Shown piece by piece: positions 42,860 through 53,280 of a DNA stretch of 64,000 bases (positions within the stretch are counted from its first letter, which is position 1; each line of letters begins with the position of its first letter). The notes beneath the pieces were generated by a model. It ran no database searches, was not told where the DNA came from, and saw only the letters and a program-made list of their open reading frames with translations. The DNA is from Mesorhizobium sp. M1E.F.Ca.ET.045.02.1.1 (GTDB lineage Bacteria > Pseudomonadota > Alphaproteobacteria > Rhizobiales > Rhizobiaceae). The position numbers and the translations under genes were made by a program. Location: NCBI RefSeq assembly GCF_003952485.1, contig NZ_CP034447.1, forward strand, positions 186,001-250,000, read 5' to 3'.

Positions 42860-43400
42860 CGTAAGCCCCTTGATCTATGTTCCCCTGGCGGTGCGCGGGA
42901 GCTACGCCCTCACCACATGGCCGTGGCCGAAAATGGCCTCCCGCTGCGCGTCAGGGATGTCGGATCGAAGGACGCATCGGAGCGAATCTCGAGAACCGCC
43001 GACATGATGGAACTATGGCATCTCCTGGATCGTAAGCCCCGGCAGCTGTCCGGCGGGCAGAGGCAACGAGTCGCCATGGGGCGGGCGGCAATTCGAGAGC
43101 CCAAGCTTTTCGTGCCGATGACCGCTCTACAACCTAGACACGAAGCTCAGGGGAAACATTGGCGCAGATTCGCCAGCTGCACAGGGAACTCGGGGCGACG
43201 TCGATATATGTCACGCACGGACCAGGTCGAGGCGATGACGCTGGCGGACCGCACGGTCTGCTCAAAGACGGCGTTTGCCAGCAGGTCGGCACACCCCTCG
43301 GACCTCTATTCGAAGCCCGCGAACACTTCACGGCAGGTTTTGGGAGGGTCCAATGTTCGACGGCCTCGGGTTCACCGAACAAATTCCACCATCGCTACAT
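42860..43400 (+). pseudogene. UgpC/MalK-type ABC ATPase relic
   Basis: In changing frames the plus strand gives HMAVAENGLPLRVRDVGSKD, MELWHLLDRKPRQLSGGQRQ, RVAMGRAAIREPKLF, then AQIRQLHRELGATSIYVTH and QVEAMTLADRT, then LFEAREHFTAGF. This is the middle of a sugar-type ABC ATPase from just after the Q-loop to the H-loop. The Walker B segment (DEPLSNLD) is destroyed by a frameshift. Walker A is absent. It is unrelated in position to the transporters at 14-24 kb, but it could be the lost ATPase of one of them. Confidence 0.75.
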
Positions 43401-43929
43401 GACAAGTATGCATCGGATCGGCCATCACCTTGGGAATTCGGTCCGAGCATCTGGAAGTCCAGGACACAGAGGTGGCTCGGTTTGTCGCCGACCGCCGAAG
43501 GTGAAGGCCAACAGCAAGAGGATCGGTTTCAAACCGAGTGGCCGCAAGCCGGGGCGTCGGACTGATTTCACGAACGATCCAGGGTCATTGCCCGACGTAG
43601 CAGGCGCTTTCCCGCCTTGATGCGGCGGAATAATCAGCTGCATTCATGGTTTTAAAGTTAACGCCAAGGGGTGTCCCTCACCCGCCCCGATCTGCCCTTA
43701 CAACCCGGACCAGCCGGTTAGATCGGGGCTGATCCTCCTGCGCACAAGTGACATTTTAACTTTGCCCCACGGCGGACATTTCAATCTCGCCGCCACATCA
43801 AACGGTGTAGCCAAAGCGAACCGCTTTACAAAAGCCGACTTCAGCGAGCTTCGCCAGGCCATCGGCATCGTTCGTGTTTTGTTGAGTCCCGCTTAGGCGC
43901 ACGAGAACTTGTCACCGGCCAGACCGGCA

Positions 43930-44360
43930 CCGAAAGTCATGGCTGGCCTGTGCCTTCGGCCGTCAGGCAGCACGGCTCGATCATTCCGTGCTCTACCTGC
44001 GCGTTCCACGGCTCTTCGAGGACCTGGCGCTCGCCCGCCTTGATGGCCGCTACCCCCGCCTCATCGACAAGCTCACGCGCGTGCAGCTCCTCATCCTCGA
44101 CGACTTCGGAACCCACTCCCTCACTGACCAGCAGCGCTTCCATCTGTTCGAAATCGTTGAGGAACGCTATCGGCGCAAACCACCCTGATCACCGCCCAGG
44201 TCCCGGTGGCCAGATGGCATGACCTGATCGCCGAACCAAACATCAGAGGCCGCCGCCATTCTCGACAGGATCGTTCACAACGCCCACCGCAGTGCTCCAG
44301 GGCGACAGCATGCGAAAGCAAAAAGCCGCGCCCCTCTTGACCGGCACTCAAAACGGCGAA
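43930..44360 (+). pseudogene. istB: IS21-family IstB helper ATPase fragment
   Basis: The plus strand reads [20 protein letters not shown], then [20 protein letters not shown] (Walker B) and [19 protein letters not shown], then in another frame [16 protein letters not shown] and RIVHNAHR. The order and wording are those of IstB. Walker A and the N-terminus are missing. The bases before it (43745-43800, ACATTTTAACTTTGCC then GGCGGACATTTCAATCTCGC) look like an IS21-type end. The interval 43400-43930 shows nothing else. Confidence 0.75.
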
Positions 44361-44419
44361 ATCAATCATATATGAACCAGACAAGGCACCCAAGGACTGA
44401 CACCGCCAAACTGTCCCGG

Positions 44420-44900
44420 CATTGGTGAAACTGCTATATAACGGAACTCTTGTCCGGCTTTTGCGAAATCCGCACAGAACCTTCCGCTCCCGGCAGACGC
44501 GACAGCGATCCTCCTCCTCGGGGCTCGGTGCATTGACCATAGCGCATACGCGCGGCTCTCCACGCTTGAGGGCCAATAGCGCGCGAACCAACGCTTCACC
44601 ATCCAGCCTGTCCGTCTTCGCGCGCCGCCGTCTGCGCGATGTTGCTATCGAAGCCGGATCAACGACATAGCTTTCAAAGCCGTTCGCCTTGAGAACACGA
44701 TCGATCCAGAAGCCGTCAAGTCCGGCTTCCCGGATGGTCACAAAACTGATCGCCCGTACGCAATCGCGCCTTCTCTTAAAGTTGAGAAAACTATCCAGCA
44801 ATGCGGCCACATCACCGCCGCTCACCGCGTGTTTCGACATCTTCTCACCGTTTCGCGGCGACAACGAAGTGATCAACCAGGTGGAACGGCTCAGTTCCAA
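44420..44900 (-). pseudogene. IS110-family transposase N-terminal fragment
   Basis: The minus strand from 44900 reads MELSRSTWLITSLSPRNGEK, SGGDVAALLDSFLNFKRRRD, then TIREAGLDGFWIDRVLKANG, YVVDPASIATSRRRRRAKTD and RLDGEALVRALLALKRGEPR. This is the N-terminal RuvC-like DEDD domain of an IS110-type transposase (VD.ASI...RR.KTDR.D). After about 44440 the frame is lost. It is a different subtype from the relics at 28.8-30 kb. Confidence 0.75.
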
Positions 44901-45269
44901 CGAAACGAAAATTGCACAAGATCAGTGCGGATAGCGGTTGGTATATGCGCTTGGGAAGTTACAGCTTCCATGACGGCGTCTCCTATGAGTGAGTGCGTTA
45001 TCGCAGCCTCACTTTGCAGAGCGCCGGCCGCTATTCACTTCCCATGGGATCTTAGTGAAACAAGTGTCCGCCGACTTAGCGGAATCCCTGTCCGGCTTAT
45101 GCGAAATGCGAGGCATCATTGGAGTCGGTCTTGTTGAGTGTCTCGTTCAAATACCTTTTGCGCGTGCCGGGCTTCAATGCAGATCGCCGGAGCCCCTTCG
45201 GCCGTTAGCGCATGATAGAACCACGTCGACAGCGGCCCGCTTTGAAGACGACGCGCTTGGCGTGCGGCG

Positions 45270-45345
45270 CGTGTTTGCGGACAATGTCAGCGCTGCCCAG
45301 GAAGTGCCTTGGCTATCGGACGCCAGCCGAGGTGTTCATGGGGCA
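45270..45345 (+). pseudogene. IS30-like transposase 3' fragment
   Basis: The plus strand encodes LPRKCLGYRTPAEVFMG, the characteristic end of IS30 transposases (RPRKCLGYRTPAEVF). No other part of the element is recognisable. The surrounding 44930-45640 shows only short frames, apart from a repeat of the bases CTTGTCCGGCTTTTGCGAAAT-like sequence also found near 44445. Confidence 0.5.
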
Positions 45346-45648
45346 TGCGCGATTGCGGGTAATCCTCTACCCTCCACTCGTCATTGTTGCACTTGGATTA
45401 GATTCTCCACAATGGAAGGGCGGAAGGTGACGGGCAGGCACTGCAGGCAGCGAATGACGTCAGAAGGCATGTAGACGACCTCCTCCGCGGCGATGGACAG
45501 TGCCAGATCCTCAGACGCAGCGCAGTTCCAGGCGCGCCGGCGCAGCGTCCAGGCAGAAATGCGGCCCCTGAGGGCATCTTGCCCTCTCTGACGGATGGGT
45601 TTGTGGTCAACTTGCGTTCAGCGGATGTCAGGCGACTTTTTCTGGACA

Positions 45649-45831
45649 TCACCGGCCCCAAGCTCTGTGCATCAAACATACGATGGAGGCACTCCATCGC
45701 GAGGTTATTTGTAGCTCCCGCAAATCGCGAGAGTGCGATCTCATAAAAGCGTCCGCCATGGCGTTGGCCTCCTTCAAGAGCTCAGCTGGTTCGTACAACA
45801 TCGAGCGCATGCGCTGCGTGCGTGGGCTCAT
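45649..45831 (-). CDS. Small ORF translationally coupled to the RepA-like gene
   Basis: This 60-residue frame starts at ATG 45831, which overlaps the RepA-like stop (AAATGAGC), the position RepB has in repABC operons. It reads MSPRTQRMRSMLYEPAELLK, then EANAMADAFMRSHSRDLREL, and does not resemble RepB. The wording of the first 45 residues looks like a real helical protein, and the last 15 may follow a frameshift. I do not recognise the family. Confidence 0.4.
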   Translation of the reverse strand: MSPRTQRMRSMLYEPAELLKEANAMADAFMRSHSRDLRELQITSRWSASIVCLMHRAWGR

Positions 45832-47120
45832 TTGCTAAGCCTCCTTGATGGGGGTTTCGCCTTACCTGCAGTCGTCGAGCGCGAAGCCTGCGACACATAA
45901 ATCGGGGGACGGCCCCAAACCTCGGATATGATGTCCATTACCTCCGCATTGGTGGAATTCAGCGATTCTATCGCTTGCTCGTATGCCGATCGGCCTACCG
46001 CTCCCGCTGACAGCTCATACAACGATCGGTTTTTGAGCCGCGCTTCCCGGATCGCGTTCGATTCCCAGACGGTCGCAGTCAAGAGATCATCCCCCAGGGA
46101 GTCCCGCAGTAGTGCGACCGTCTCCTGCTCTGAGACGTCGCGCGGGTCGTGTCTTGTTACCAAGAATTTGATAAAATCATAATTTACGGACCTCCCAGCT
46201 TTTTCGATCAAGGAGACGGAATGCGAGAAAACGTTGAGGAACATGGCCATTGACGCAATATCAGCCAATTGCGGGCGGACCATCACCAGCACGCCGGTCG
46301 CTGCTTCAAACGCACCCACGGTCAAGAAGCTGTATTCAGGTGCACAGTGGATCACGACGACGTCGTAATCCGCCTCGACGTCCTTGATCGCAGACACCAT
46401 TCTGACGCTAGCATCTGGGAGCCTCAAGCCCTCGCTTCTGTAGCGCCGCGAACTTTCCTGCTCGAACTCGCCGAGCTCGAAAGAGCCCGGCACGAGATCA
46501 AGACCATCAAAATGGGTCGATCGGATTGCAGTACGTATACTGGCCCGGTAGTCATCATAGCGCACCGCGGCATACATGCTCGCATTGTGGACGGGAATGA
46601 TACTCGAGAAGTAACCGAACATTTCCGACAATGAGCCCTTCGGATCGAGATCTACAGCGAGAACGCGGAATCCTTGAAGTGCAAGGCCCTGAACCAGATA
46701 GAACGCTGTAGTGGTTCTTGCGGGGCCGGCGGCTACTGAGATGATCTGTAGTTTCTCACCCTCGCGCCTCCGCGGGCAAAATTTCAAAGCCTCTTTCGGA
46801 CGGGCCGAAGCGAGATAAGCACGAAGGTCGTTGATCTGTCGAAGCGTATAGGAGCGTCGCCCTGCGGTCCCTAGCTCCGGTGTTGGCCCCAGACCATCAA
46901 TTGACAACTGGCGCAGATAACTGTCCGACACACTGAGAATCTCGGCGACCTCTCCCAACGAGAAAGAGCGCAAGGTCATGTGGTCTGGAAATGGATAATT
47001 GATAGCGGCGCCGCGCGCGCGTACGCGATCCCAGAGTTCTCCGCCCTGACGCTGAATGCGCTCCGACGTTGTCTCCTTTTCATACGGAGAACTTACAGGT
47101 TGTGGCATAATGGGCATCAC
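45828..47120 (-). CDS. RepA/ParA-like partition protein with degenerate Walker motifs
   Basis: The 430-residue protein follows RepA of repABC plasmids: an N-terminal HTH (MTLRSFSLGEVAEILSVSDS then YLRQLSIDGLGPTPELGTAG), then VLAVDLDPKGSLSEMFGYFS, AAVRYDDYRASIRTAIRSTH, GLDLVPGSFELGEFEQES and YDFIKFLVTRHDPRDVSE. The deviant Walker A reads SVAAGPARTTTA where RepA has NFKGGSGKTTTA, so both glycines and the essential Lys are lost. Walker B reads VVVIHCAPE instead of VVIDCPP. It therefore probably cannot hydrolyse ATP and may act only as a DNA-binding regulator. No repB or repC follows. Confidence 0.8.
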   Translation of the reverse strand: MMPIMPQPVSSPYEKETTSERIQRQGGELWDRVRARGAAINYPFPDHMTLRSFSLGEVAEILSVSDSYLRQLSIDGLGPTPELGTAGRRSYTLRQINDLRAYLASARPKEALKFCPRRREGEKLQIISVAAGPARTTTAFYLVQGLALQGFRVLAVDLDPKGSLSEMFGYFSSIIPVHNASMYAAVRYDDYRASIRTAIRSTHFDGLDLVPGSFELGEFEQESSRRYRSEGLRLPDASVRMVSAIKDVEADYDVVVIHCAPEYSFLTVGAFEAATGVLVMVRPQLADIASMAMFLNVFSHSVSLIEKAGRSVNYDFIKFLVTRHDPRDVSEQETVALLRDSLGDDLLTATVWESNAIREARLKNRSLYELSAGAVGRSAYEQAIESLNSTNAEVMDIISEVWGRPPIYVSQASRSTTAGKAKPPSRRLSK

Positions 47121-47405
47121 AACGGTTTTTTTCTTGCATGTCGATTTGTTCCGTCACGGCTTAAACTCACTTCAGTCAACGGTCAACCAGCTTGCCGCCG
47201 GCGCCATCGGAGCAGGCCTTTCGTCAGCATCATTGAATTCTTGTGATTGTTTCCTCTTAGTGGGGGCGCAGTGACATTTCCTGGCGATCCGCTCCGGGGT
47301 CCGGCGTGGGCTCGTCTTCGGCCGGGACGAACGATGCCATGCCGGCGGGGCATTCACACAGAAGCACGCGCCACGGCCCTCGCCGTTACCCCGTTATGTC
47401 CCCCG
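47070..47405 (-). repeat. repA-type leader, original-context copy
   Basis: This is the partner of the 42245-42560 repeat, upstream of and overlapping the start of the RepA-like gene. Similarity is about 75-80 percent by eye and covers the leader and first codons (SPYEKETTS here, PPYEKEATS in the other copy). An insertion of about 18 bp (GGCTCGTCTTCGGCCGGG) near 47310 distinguishes it. Confidence 0.8.
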
Positions 47406-48560
47406 CAACATTTGGAACAACGGCCCTCAATGACGTCGCGAGCCATCTCCTCTCGACGCCGGCCGTCAAACGCGCATTCCTGTGGATGTTCATTCGGTCC
47501 TCCGAGAATCACAGAAGCTTCGACAACCTCAGCTTTCCCGGTCGGGACCGAATAAACATGTGTGGAGTTCTTGCGCCGGTTCCTCAGCCGGCGTTCCATC
47601 TGTACTTTGGCCAGCGCCAGACGGTCGAGCTCCTTGAGCCCAGCCGCGGCCTCTGCAAACGCATCGAGCACTGCCAGCAGCCGGATGGTCTTTTCCCGCG
47701 CGCGCCGCCGATCCCGCGGCACGATGCGCAGTCCGGCATTGAGGCAAAACAGATGCGAACCGACCTTGCCGCGCTGCCTGAGCAGCGCTGCAACCAGCAG
47801 CGGCCCGAGCCAATGCTGGTGCTGCAGCGGCTCTATGTGCTGCCACGCGTCCCAGGCGATCGCCGCGGCCAGGATGGCCGGCATGTTTTTTCACCTGGTC
47901 GACGACGGCGAGCCAGTCGGCAAGCCGCCGGTCCTCGTCGAGTCGAGATCGCGGATCAGCGGCCCGAAGCTGTCCGGCAAGGCCTCGCGCGCGTTTGCCC
48001 CCCTGCCCTGCCGTGTCGACAGCCAGGCCGTCCGCACTCCGCGGCACCAAATCTTCGCCCGCCAGCAGCCGGCTGGAGCGGGCCAGCACGGCATCGATCT
48101 CCGCCAGCTCTTCGCTCAGCGCATCCATTTGTTCGGTTTCATCGGCCAGCACGCTGTCGCCGGCGTCGTCGTCCAGCCCGGCGGCGGCTGCCGCGGCACC
48201 GGTGGCAGTCCGCCCCGCGTCCGCCCCATTGCGGCCGTCGCCCTGCCCTTCGCGGCCGCGCAGCGCCAAAAGGCCGGGTCGCGACAGCGCCCAGGCGGGG
48301 TTTGTGCGCAAGAATCCGGCGCCGGACGCGCGGCACGGCATGCGCGCGGGTGAGTTCGTGGGTCGGGTGCGGATGTCTATGTGGGCATCGTGCAGCACGA
48401 GATCTTCGACATGAACGACTCCCCGTCCAGCCACAGCACAGCAGCGGCGTCGGCAAAGTTCTGGGGCTCGATCCAGCCGCCACGAACCGGCGATCGGGCC
48501 ACGCGCTCGTCGAGGCGGGCGAGACGGTCTTCGGCTGTCGCTTTTACTTCCCGATTTCAA
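47400..48560 (-). pseudogene. DUF1612 / Rhe_PE00001-type rhizobial HTH protein, decayed
   Basis: Minus-strand pieces rebuild this rhizobial family: EDRLARLDERVARSPVRGGW and EPQNFADAAAVLWLDGE near 48530-48430, then VVHVEDLVLHDAHIDIRTRP, NPAWALSRPGLLALRGR, LAEIDAVLARSSRLLAGEDL, and in another frame MPAILAAAIAWDAWQHIEPL, QHQHWLGPLLVAALLRQRGK, LKELDRLALAKVQMERRLRN. At least two frameshifts are needed, and the C-terminal HTH is lost beyond RNRRKNS. Members are common on rhizobial plasmids; their function is not established. Confidence 0.7.
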
Positions 48561-48699
48561 ACAGGGAAAAGTCAGGTGTTGGTTAGGTTTAGGCGCTACG
48601 ACAGCCCCGATTTTTCGCTAACGATTTCACTGACTGCTCGATTTGCCGCACCGATTGCACAACCGGAAAGCCGCACCCGGCACGTCGCATTCCGACGAA

Positions 48700-49480
48700 G
48701 CATGGTCGGCGCACGTCGTCTCGCTCGCGAGCTCGACAGGATTCTCGACGGTTCGGGCCAAGACGCGCGGCAATCAACCGGGCCGCGGCCGAGCTGCGCC
48801 TCTCGACCCGCCAAGTCTACAATCTGCTGGCGCGCTACCGCAACGATCGGACCGTGACGTCGCTGCTGCCCCAGTCGGATGGCAGCCACAAGAAGCGCCT
48901 TGATCAAGGCATCGAGGCGATCATTGCGACGACGTTGCGAGAGCGGTGGCTCGTGCTGGAGGCTCCGCCGCTCGCTCCCGTCGTGGCCGAGATCCGCGCT
49001 CGCTGCGAAGAGGCCGGCTTGGCCGCTCCGTCCTATCTCACGGTCGCCGGCCGGATACCGGGCTGTTCAGCCCCGAGGAGATCGCGAGGAAACGGTCCGC
49101 CAATCCGAAGCATCTCCAGCGGCTCAAACCGCGGCCGGGATACATCCATGCGGCGCCTCCGCTCGATGTCTGCCAGATCGATCACACGCCCTACCGACAT
49201 CAACTTCGTGGAGGTCGTCGACGGCGGCGGAACGTTCATCGGTCGGGCATATCTCACGATCGTCACCGACGTGGCCACCCGCTGCATTCTTGGCTTCTGC
49301 CTCACCCTCGAGAAGCCGTCGGCGCTGTCGGTCGCGCTCTGCCTGGCGCACGCCATGTGTCCAAGGAGGCATGGTTGGCCGCGCGCGGCATCGTGTTCGG
49401 TCGACCACGGTCGCTCGTCACCGACTCAGCCAAGCAGTTCAAAGGACATGCCTTCCAGCGCGGGTGCGGCGGGCTTTGAG
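48700..49480 (+). pseudogene. TnsB/Mu-type DDE transposase relic
   Basis: The plus strand in several frames gives AAAELRLSTRQVYNLLARYR (HTH), LDQGIEAIIATTLRERWLVL, EIRARCEEAGLAAPSYLTVA, FSPEEIARKRSANPKHLQRL, then IDHTPTDINFVEVVDG-like sequence across a frameshift, VTDVATRCILGFCLTLEKPS and RSLVTDSAKQFKGHAFQRGC. The Asp in QIDHT and the Asp in LVTDSAKQF are DDE candidates. The C-terminal third is cut at about 49480 where the HPP gene ends. Mu/TnsB-type transposases usually need an AAA partner, which is absent. Confidence 0.7.
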
Positions 49481-50532
49481 CGGCGACTTGTCTGCCACCT
49501 GCACGCGCGCCGCCGCTGCCAGCAGGTCGGTCTGGATGCGCCGCTCGGCATCGACGATGACTACGGCATGGCTGCGGCCGTCGGTGAGCACGGGAAGCAG
49601 GCTCATCGCCGGCGTCTCGGGCGAGCCGGTGCCCGCCTTCGAGATCACGTCCTTCACCGTTTCGGTCGTCTGCGTCAGCTCGCGCAACCCCAGGGCACCG
49701 GCCAGTTGGCCGTTCGAATCGACCACTGGCAAGGTGCGGATGTTGTGGTCGAGAAGCTGCTTTTGGGCCTCGTCGGCGGTGGCATTTTCCGGCACCGAAA
49801 TCACGTCACGGGACATGATGTCCCGGCAAAGCAGCGTTTGGTGCGAGCGCACCATGGCCTGCAGCTCGACCTGGCGCAGCAGCCTTTCGAGGTCGTCGCG
49901 GCCGATGTCGAATGTTTCGTCCAAACGGCGAGTGCCGTATCGACATCCTCGGGACGGAAGCCGACGCGCTTCGTGGCCGGTGGATCGGCGGTGCCGTGGG
50001 TGCTGGCCGCGGGTACATGGACATGCGGATAGTTGCGCCGCGACAGCCGGTGGAAGAGCAAGCCGAGCGCCACCAAAATTGTCGAGTTCAGCGCCACCGG
50101 CACCAACGGGAACAGGAAGCCGAAGCTGAGCACGGCCGGTCCGCCGAGCACGGCCGTCAGCGCCGCGGCACCGCCTGGCGGATGCAGGCTACGCGTGAAT
50201 GACATGGCGGCGATCGCCAGCGCCACAGCGACGCCCGACGCGATTACCGGGTCGTGCACGAAAAGCGCCACGGTCACGCCGACCAGTGCCGAGATCGAAT
50301 TGCCGCCGACGATCGGCCAGGGCTGCGCGAGCGGGCTCGACGGCACAGCAAAGAGCAGCACGGCGGATGCGCCGAAAGGGGCCACCAGCAGCGCCACATG
50401 TGGCCCGCCGCCTATGGCAAGCCCGCTGATCACACTGGTCAGCGCAATGCTGATCGTGGCGCCGATGCAGGCGAACAACCGCTCGCGCAAGGTCGCGCCG
50501 GCGAGGATTGGGACGAAGAGGCGAAACGCCAT
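49439..50532 (-). pseudogene. HPP-family membrane protein with CBS domains, one frameshift
   Basis: The N-terminal frame (50532-49920) has four membrane helices and the HPP motif FTRSLHPPGGAAALTAVLGG that names the family. The second frame (49924-49439) reads DETFDIGRDDLERLLRQVEL, then LCRDIMSRDVISVPENATAD and HNIRTLPVVDSNGQLAGALG, two CBS repeats. A single-base change near 49922 separates them. Family members have been linked to nitrite transport in plastids, and CBS domains usually bind adenosyl ligands. With the frame restored it would be a normal protein of about 360 residues. Confidence 0.8.
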
Positions 50533-52168
50533 GCTAAGCCTTGGAACGAGAGGAACTCTGCGCTGTTCGCAATGCCGCCGAAGCCACGGATTTGAAAGTC
50601 AAACCAATTCGAATATCTGCGGCCGGGGAGAATATTATTGCGGCACCGGTTTGTGCGTTCGCCGCCAGCGTCTGGTGCTTTTCAAATCGCGTCAGAGCCT
50701 GGGCGCGGAGTTATTGAAGCTATCGCTGAAGCGCCGATTTTTCCTTGTGAAGATATCCGTTCTGAGCCCATGGCCGCCATTGGTGAAGCAGTACCCGATG
50801 ACAAGGACATGGTCATGCCCGACGTATCGGTAGATGCGCCGATTCCGGAGGATCGAACGCACCGGCTGAAGGCAGACGGACTCGCAAGAAGAAGCGCTGG
50901 CAGAAAGACGTTTCTCTGCGGCCAGATGAACGATGGAGCGGCGCCTGCCATGGGTGCTCCGCCATAACCGAGCTGCGCGGTAGGTCAACTGCGCCAGGAT
51001 TGAAGCTGCCCTGTCGAACTGTCCATGACAGGCCGGCAGCATCTTTGATCAGCCGCTCTCCCGTTTGGACGGCCACGAAGCCGGGTCTTACCGGGGAGAG
51101 GCTGCCGCTGGCGAGCAGGCCATCTGCTTAAAACGTTGTCGTAGCCGGTGAATGTTGACGTAGCCGGTGAATTGAGTAGTTGCACGCCAAGCACACTTGC
51201 AGCCGAACATCATCTCTCCGCTGCTTTGGCCCGCAAGCAGGCGGCGCTCAGCGGGCTAGAAACAGGGCCTGCTGTTTTCTCCGCGGCGTCAGCCACACGA
51301 TCACAGAACCGTCGATGCAGGCCCTCGCCTTTGCCGAGTGACTGCTCAAACAACCCCAATTCGACGTGCTGCGGCAGCATGGCTGCGAAAGTGCGCGCCA
51401 CTGAGCCAATCAGCGCGATAGGCTAGGGTTGACTACCCACACACCAACCGCCTCCCAATGCCTCGATCGCAACTTCGCTCTTGGCCGGCGTCTCGCTTGT
51501 CCGCGGCATGCCCAAACCGTTGCAGATTCAGCGCTCCTCAAACAGATAAACAGGTTGCGCATGACATCAGAGCCGAAGATGGCCGATAGGACGGACGCCT
51601 TCTATCGCTTCATTCGTCCTTCCAAGCGCCGCCTTTTTTCCAATGAGCCCTCTTTGTCTTCGCTAAAATAGCCGAAGTTAAATTTCGAGCGTTTCGGCTT
51701 GCCGGAAATTAGGGTCTCGGTGGATAAACCCATGGCTTTTGGGGTGCTGGCAGGAAGACCGATGCGCGGGCGTGGATGGATCAAGGCGTTGCGTCAAGAC
51801 GAGGCTCGGCAGGTGCTTGCGCGCATTGCGGAACTGGGCGCGACCTCATAGCGCCCACACCTCAAGGACGCCATCGACGTTTCGAAGCCGGACATGAACT
51901 TCGCAATGCGAAGTTTCGCCTGGCGCGTCTCAAGGAATGCATCTCCGAAATACCGGAGAAACACAGGCGTTAGCGGAAGCTTCGTCGCTCTCAATGCTTG
52001 TAGCCGAACATCATCTCTCCGCGGCGATCAAATCGAGCCTCAGAAAATGCGGAATGGAAGGCGGTCCCGCCAAAGCGCGAATGGCTGGCCCCATCACCAA
52101 GTTCAGCCGGCTTTGCAGTCCTGTACAAGGATTCCGAAAGCCACCTGTCGCTCGCGTCCACTGGGGTT
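50533..52168. other. Degenerate interval without recognisable genes
   Basis: No frame in these 1.6 kb could be assigned. A plus-strand frame of 109 codons at 50638-50967 and its antisense frames look like chance frames in GC-rich DNA. A short plus frame from 51561 (MTSEPKMADRTDAFYRFIRP) and another near 51730-51850 (VDKPMAFGVLAGRPMRGRGW, then IKALRQDEARQVLARIAELG) may be gene remnants of unknown family. Confidence 0.35.
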
Positions 52169-52763
52169 TCACACTGCTCGTCGATAGGTCCAGAGTTGTG
52201 CGGGGGGAACATTGCGAATGACGAAATCATAGTGAGAAACGATGTAACGGTCGGGCATTTTGAGCACCGGTGACAGAAGACCGTAGGTGATTTGGATCAC
52301 AGGTCGCCCGGCGGGGATTCGTGCAAGCAAATCCTCCAGCAGTGTGAGGCGCTGTTGCATCGGAAAGCTCAACATCGGCACTGCGCTTATGACACAATCG
52401 AACTTTTCCCGGCGCTCCCCCAGGGTTTCTTCCAGGGCAAACGCATTGCCCAAGCGGAAATCCACTCCCGGAAAGCCTCGCACCAGGCCGTCATAGAAAT
52501 CCTTGGAATATTCGACCGAAGTCAACCGATGCGGTTTGATGCCTCTTTCCAGGATGGCCCTGGTGATGACACCAGTCCCGGCACCAAGCTCCAAAAACCG
52601 GCAATCCAGAATGAGGGTTGACCACACTAGCCATGCGGCGCGCCGCATGGATCGACGTGGGCATGAGTGCGCCCACACCTTTCTTATCCTTCTGCCAACA
52701 TTTGAAGAATTGCACTTCTTCCTCAAGTTTCTTGCCAAGTCGCTCTTTCAATCGAAAGACCAT
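52169..52763 (-). pseudogene. pmtA: Phospholipid N-methyltransferase PmtA, frameshifted at a T run
   Basis: From ATG 52763 the first frame reads MVFRLKERLGKKLEEEVQFF, KGVGALMPTSIHAARRMASV and NPHSGLP, as in rhizobial PmtA. At a run of five T (near 52590) one base too many shifts the frame; the other frame continues FLELGAGTGVITRAILERGI, SVEYSKDFYDGLVRGFPGVD, DCVISAVPMLSFPMQQRLTL and RNVPPAQLWTYRR. PmtA methylates phosphatidylethanolamine to phosphatidylcholine. A good ribosome site (GGGAGAAGGGAG) precedes the start. A homopolymer error in the sequence would restore a normal gene of about 197 residues. Confidence 0.85.
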
Positions 52764-52899
52764 ATCCGCTCCCTTCTCCCGATCCGAGTCGGAGCGCCTT
52801 TTTGTCGAAGTTTCGCTATAGAAACAAGCCTGACTCACAGGGATGAATGCCGCGCCGGAGGCGCGAAACGCCCGCGCCGGCTGGCAAGCCCTTGTCCAC

Positions 52900-53060
52900 C
52901 AGTCCACCAGGATGACGTTTTTCTCGCTCAGATGCGCGCCAGTTCTTCCTGTATGGAAATCTTGGTCATGGCCTCGAGAGGCCCTCACGGCTCGTCGAGC
53001 AGCCGTGTCTCCGGCTGCACCATCAGCGCCAGCGCGACGCACGCAGGGTTTCTCATCTGC
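52900..53060 (-). pseudogene. Taurine/nitrate-type ABC ATPase fragment
   Basis: Minus-strand frames give ALALMVQPETRLLDEP followed by a stop, then AMTKISIQEELARI. In SsuB/TauB-type ATPases these blocks are adjacent (ARALMVQPE.LLLDEPFGALDA.TK...QEELARIW). Only this short Walker B region remains. It sits next to the dispersed repeat at 53044-53190. Confidence 0.55.
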
Positions 53061-53280
53061 TGCGGGGTTCGCCAGGTGCACAGCAGACAGCGAGGCTGCT
53101 ACGGCCGCAAAAAACCCGCGGCGGCGGCTCGATTCCGGGACCGATCCGCCATTTTTGGCAGGTGATCCGTGCAAGTGCGTGGCGTGGATCACCCCAGCTA
53201 TCTCGTGGCCGCCCCATTGCCAACGTCCTCTTTTCAACCGGGGCGCGCGGCCATTGGGTCCAGGCCGGGACGCCTGAACA

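Noticed and set aside
45649..47405. A complete repABC replication origin
   Set aside because: No repB or repC could be recognised, the RepA-like ATPase motifs are destroyed, and I found no clear parS palindrome.
48854..50129. Long plus-strand frames of 392 and 416 codons
   Set aside because: They run from the transposase relic through the antisense of the HPP-CBS gene; the composition changes with the underlying real frames.
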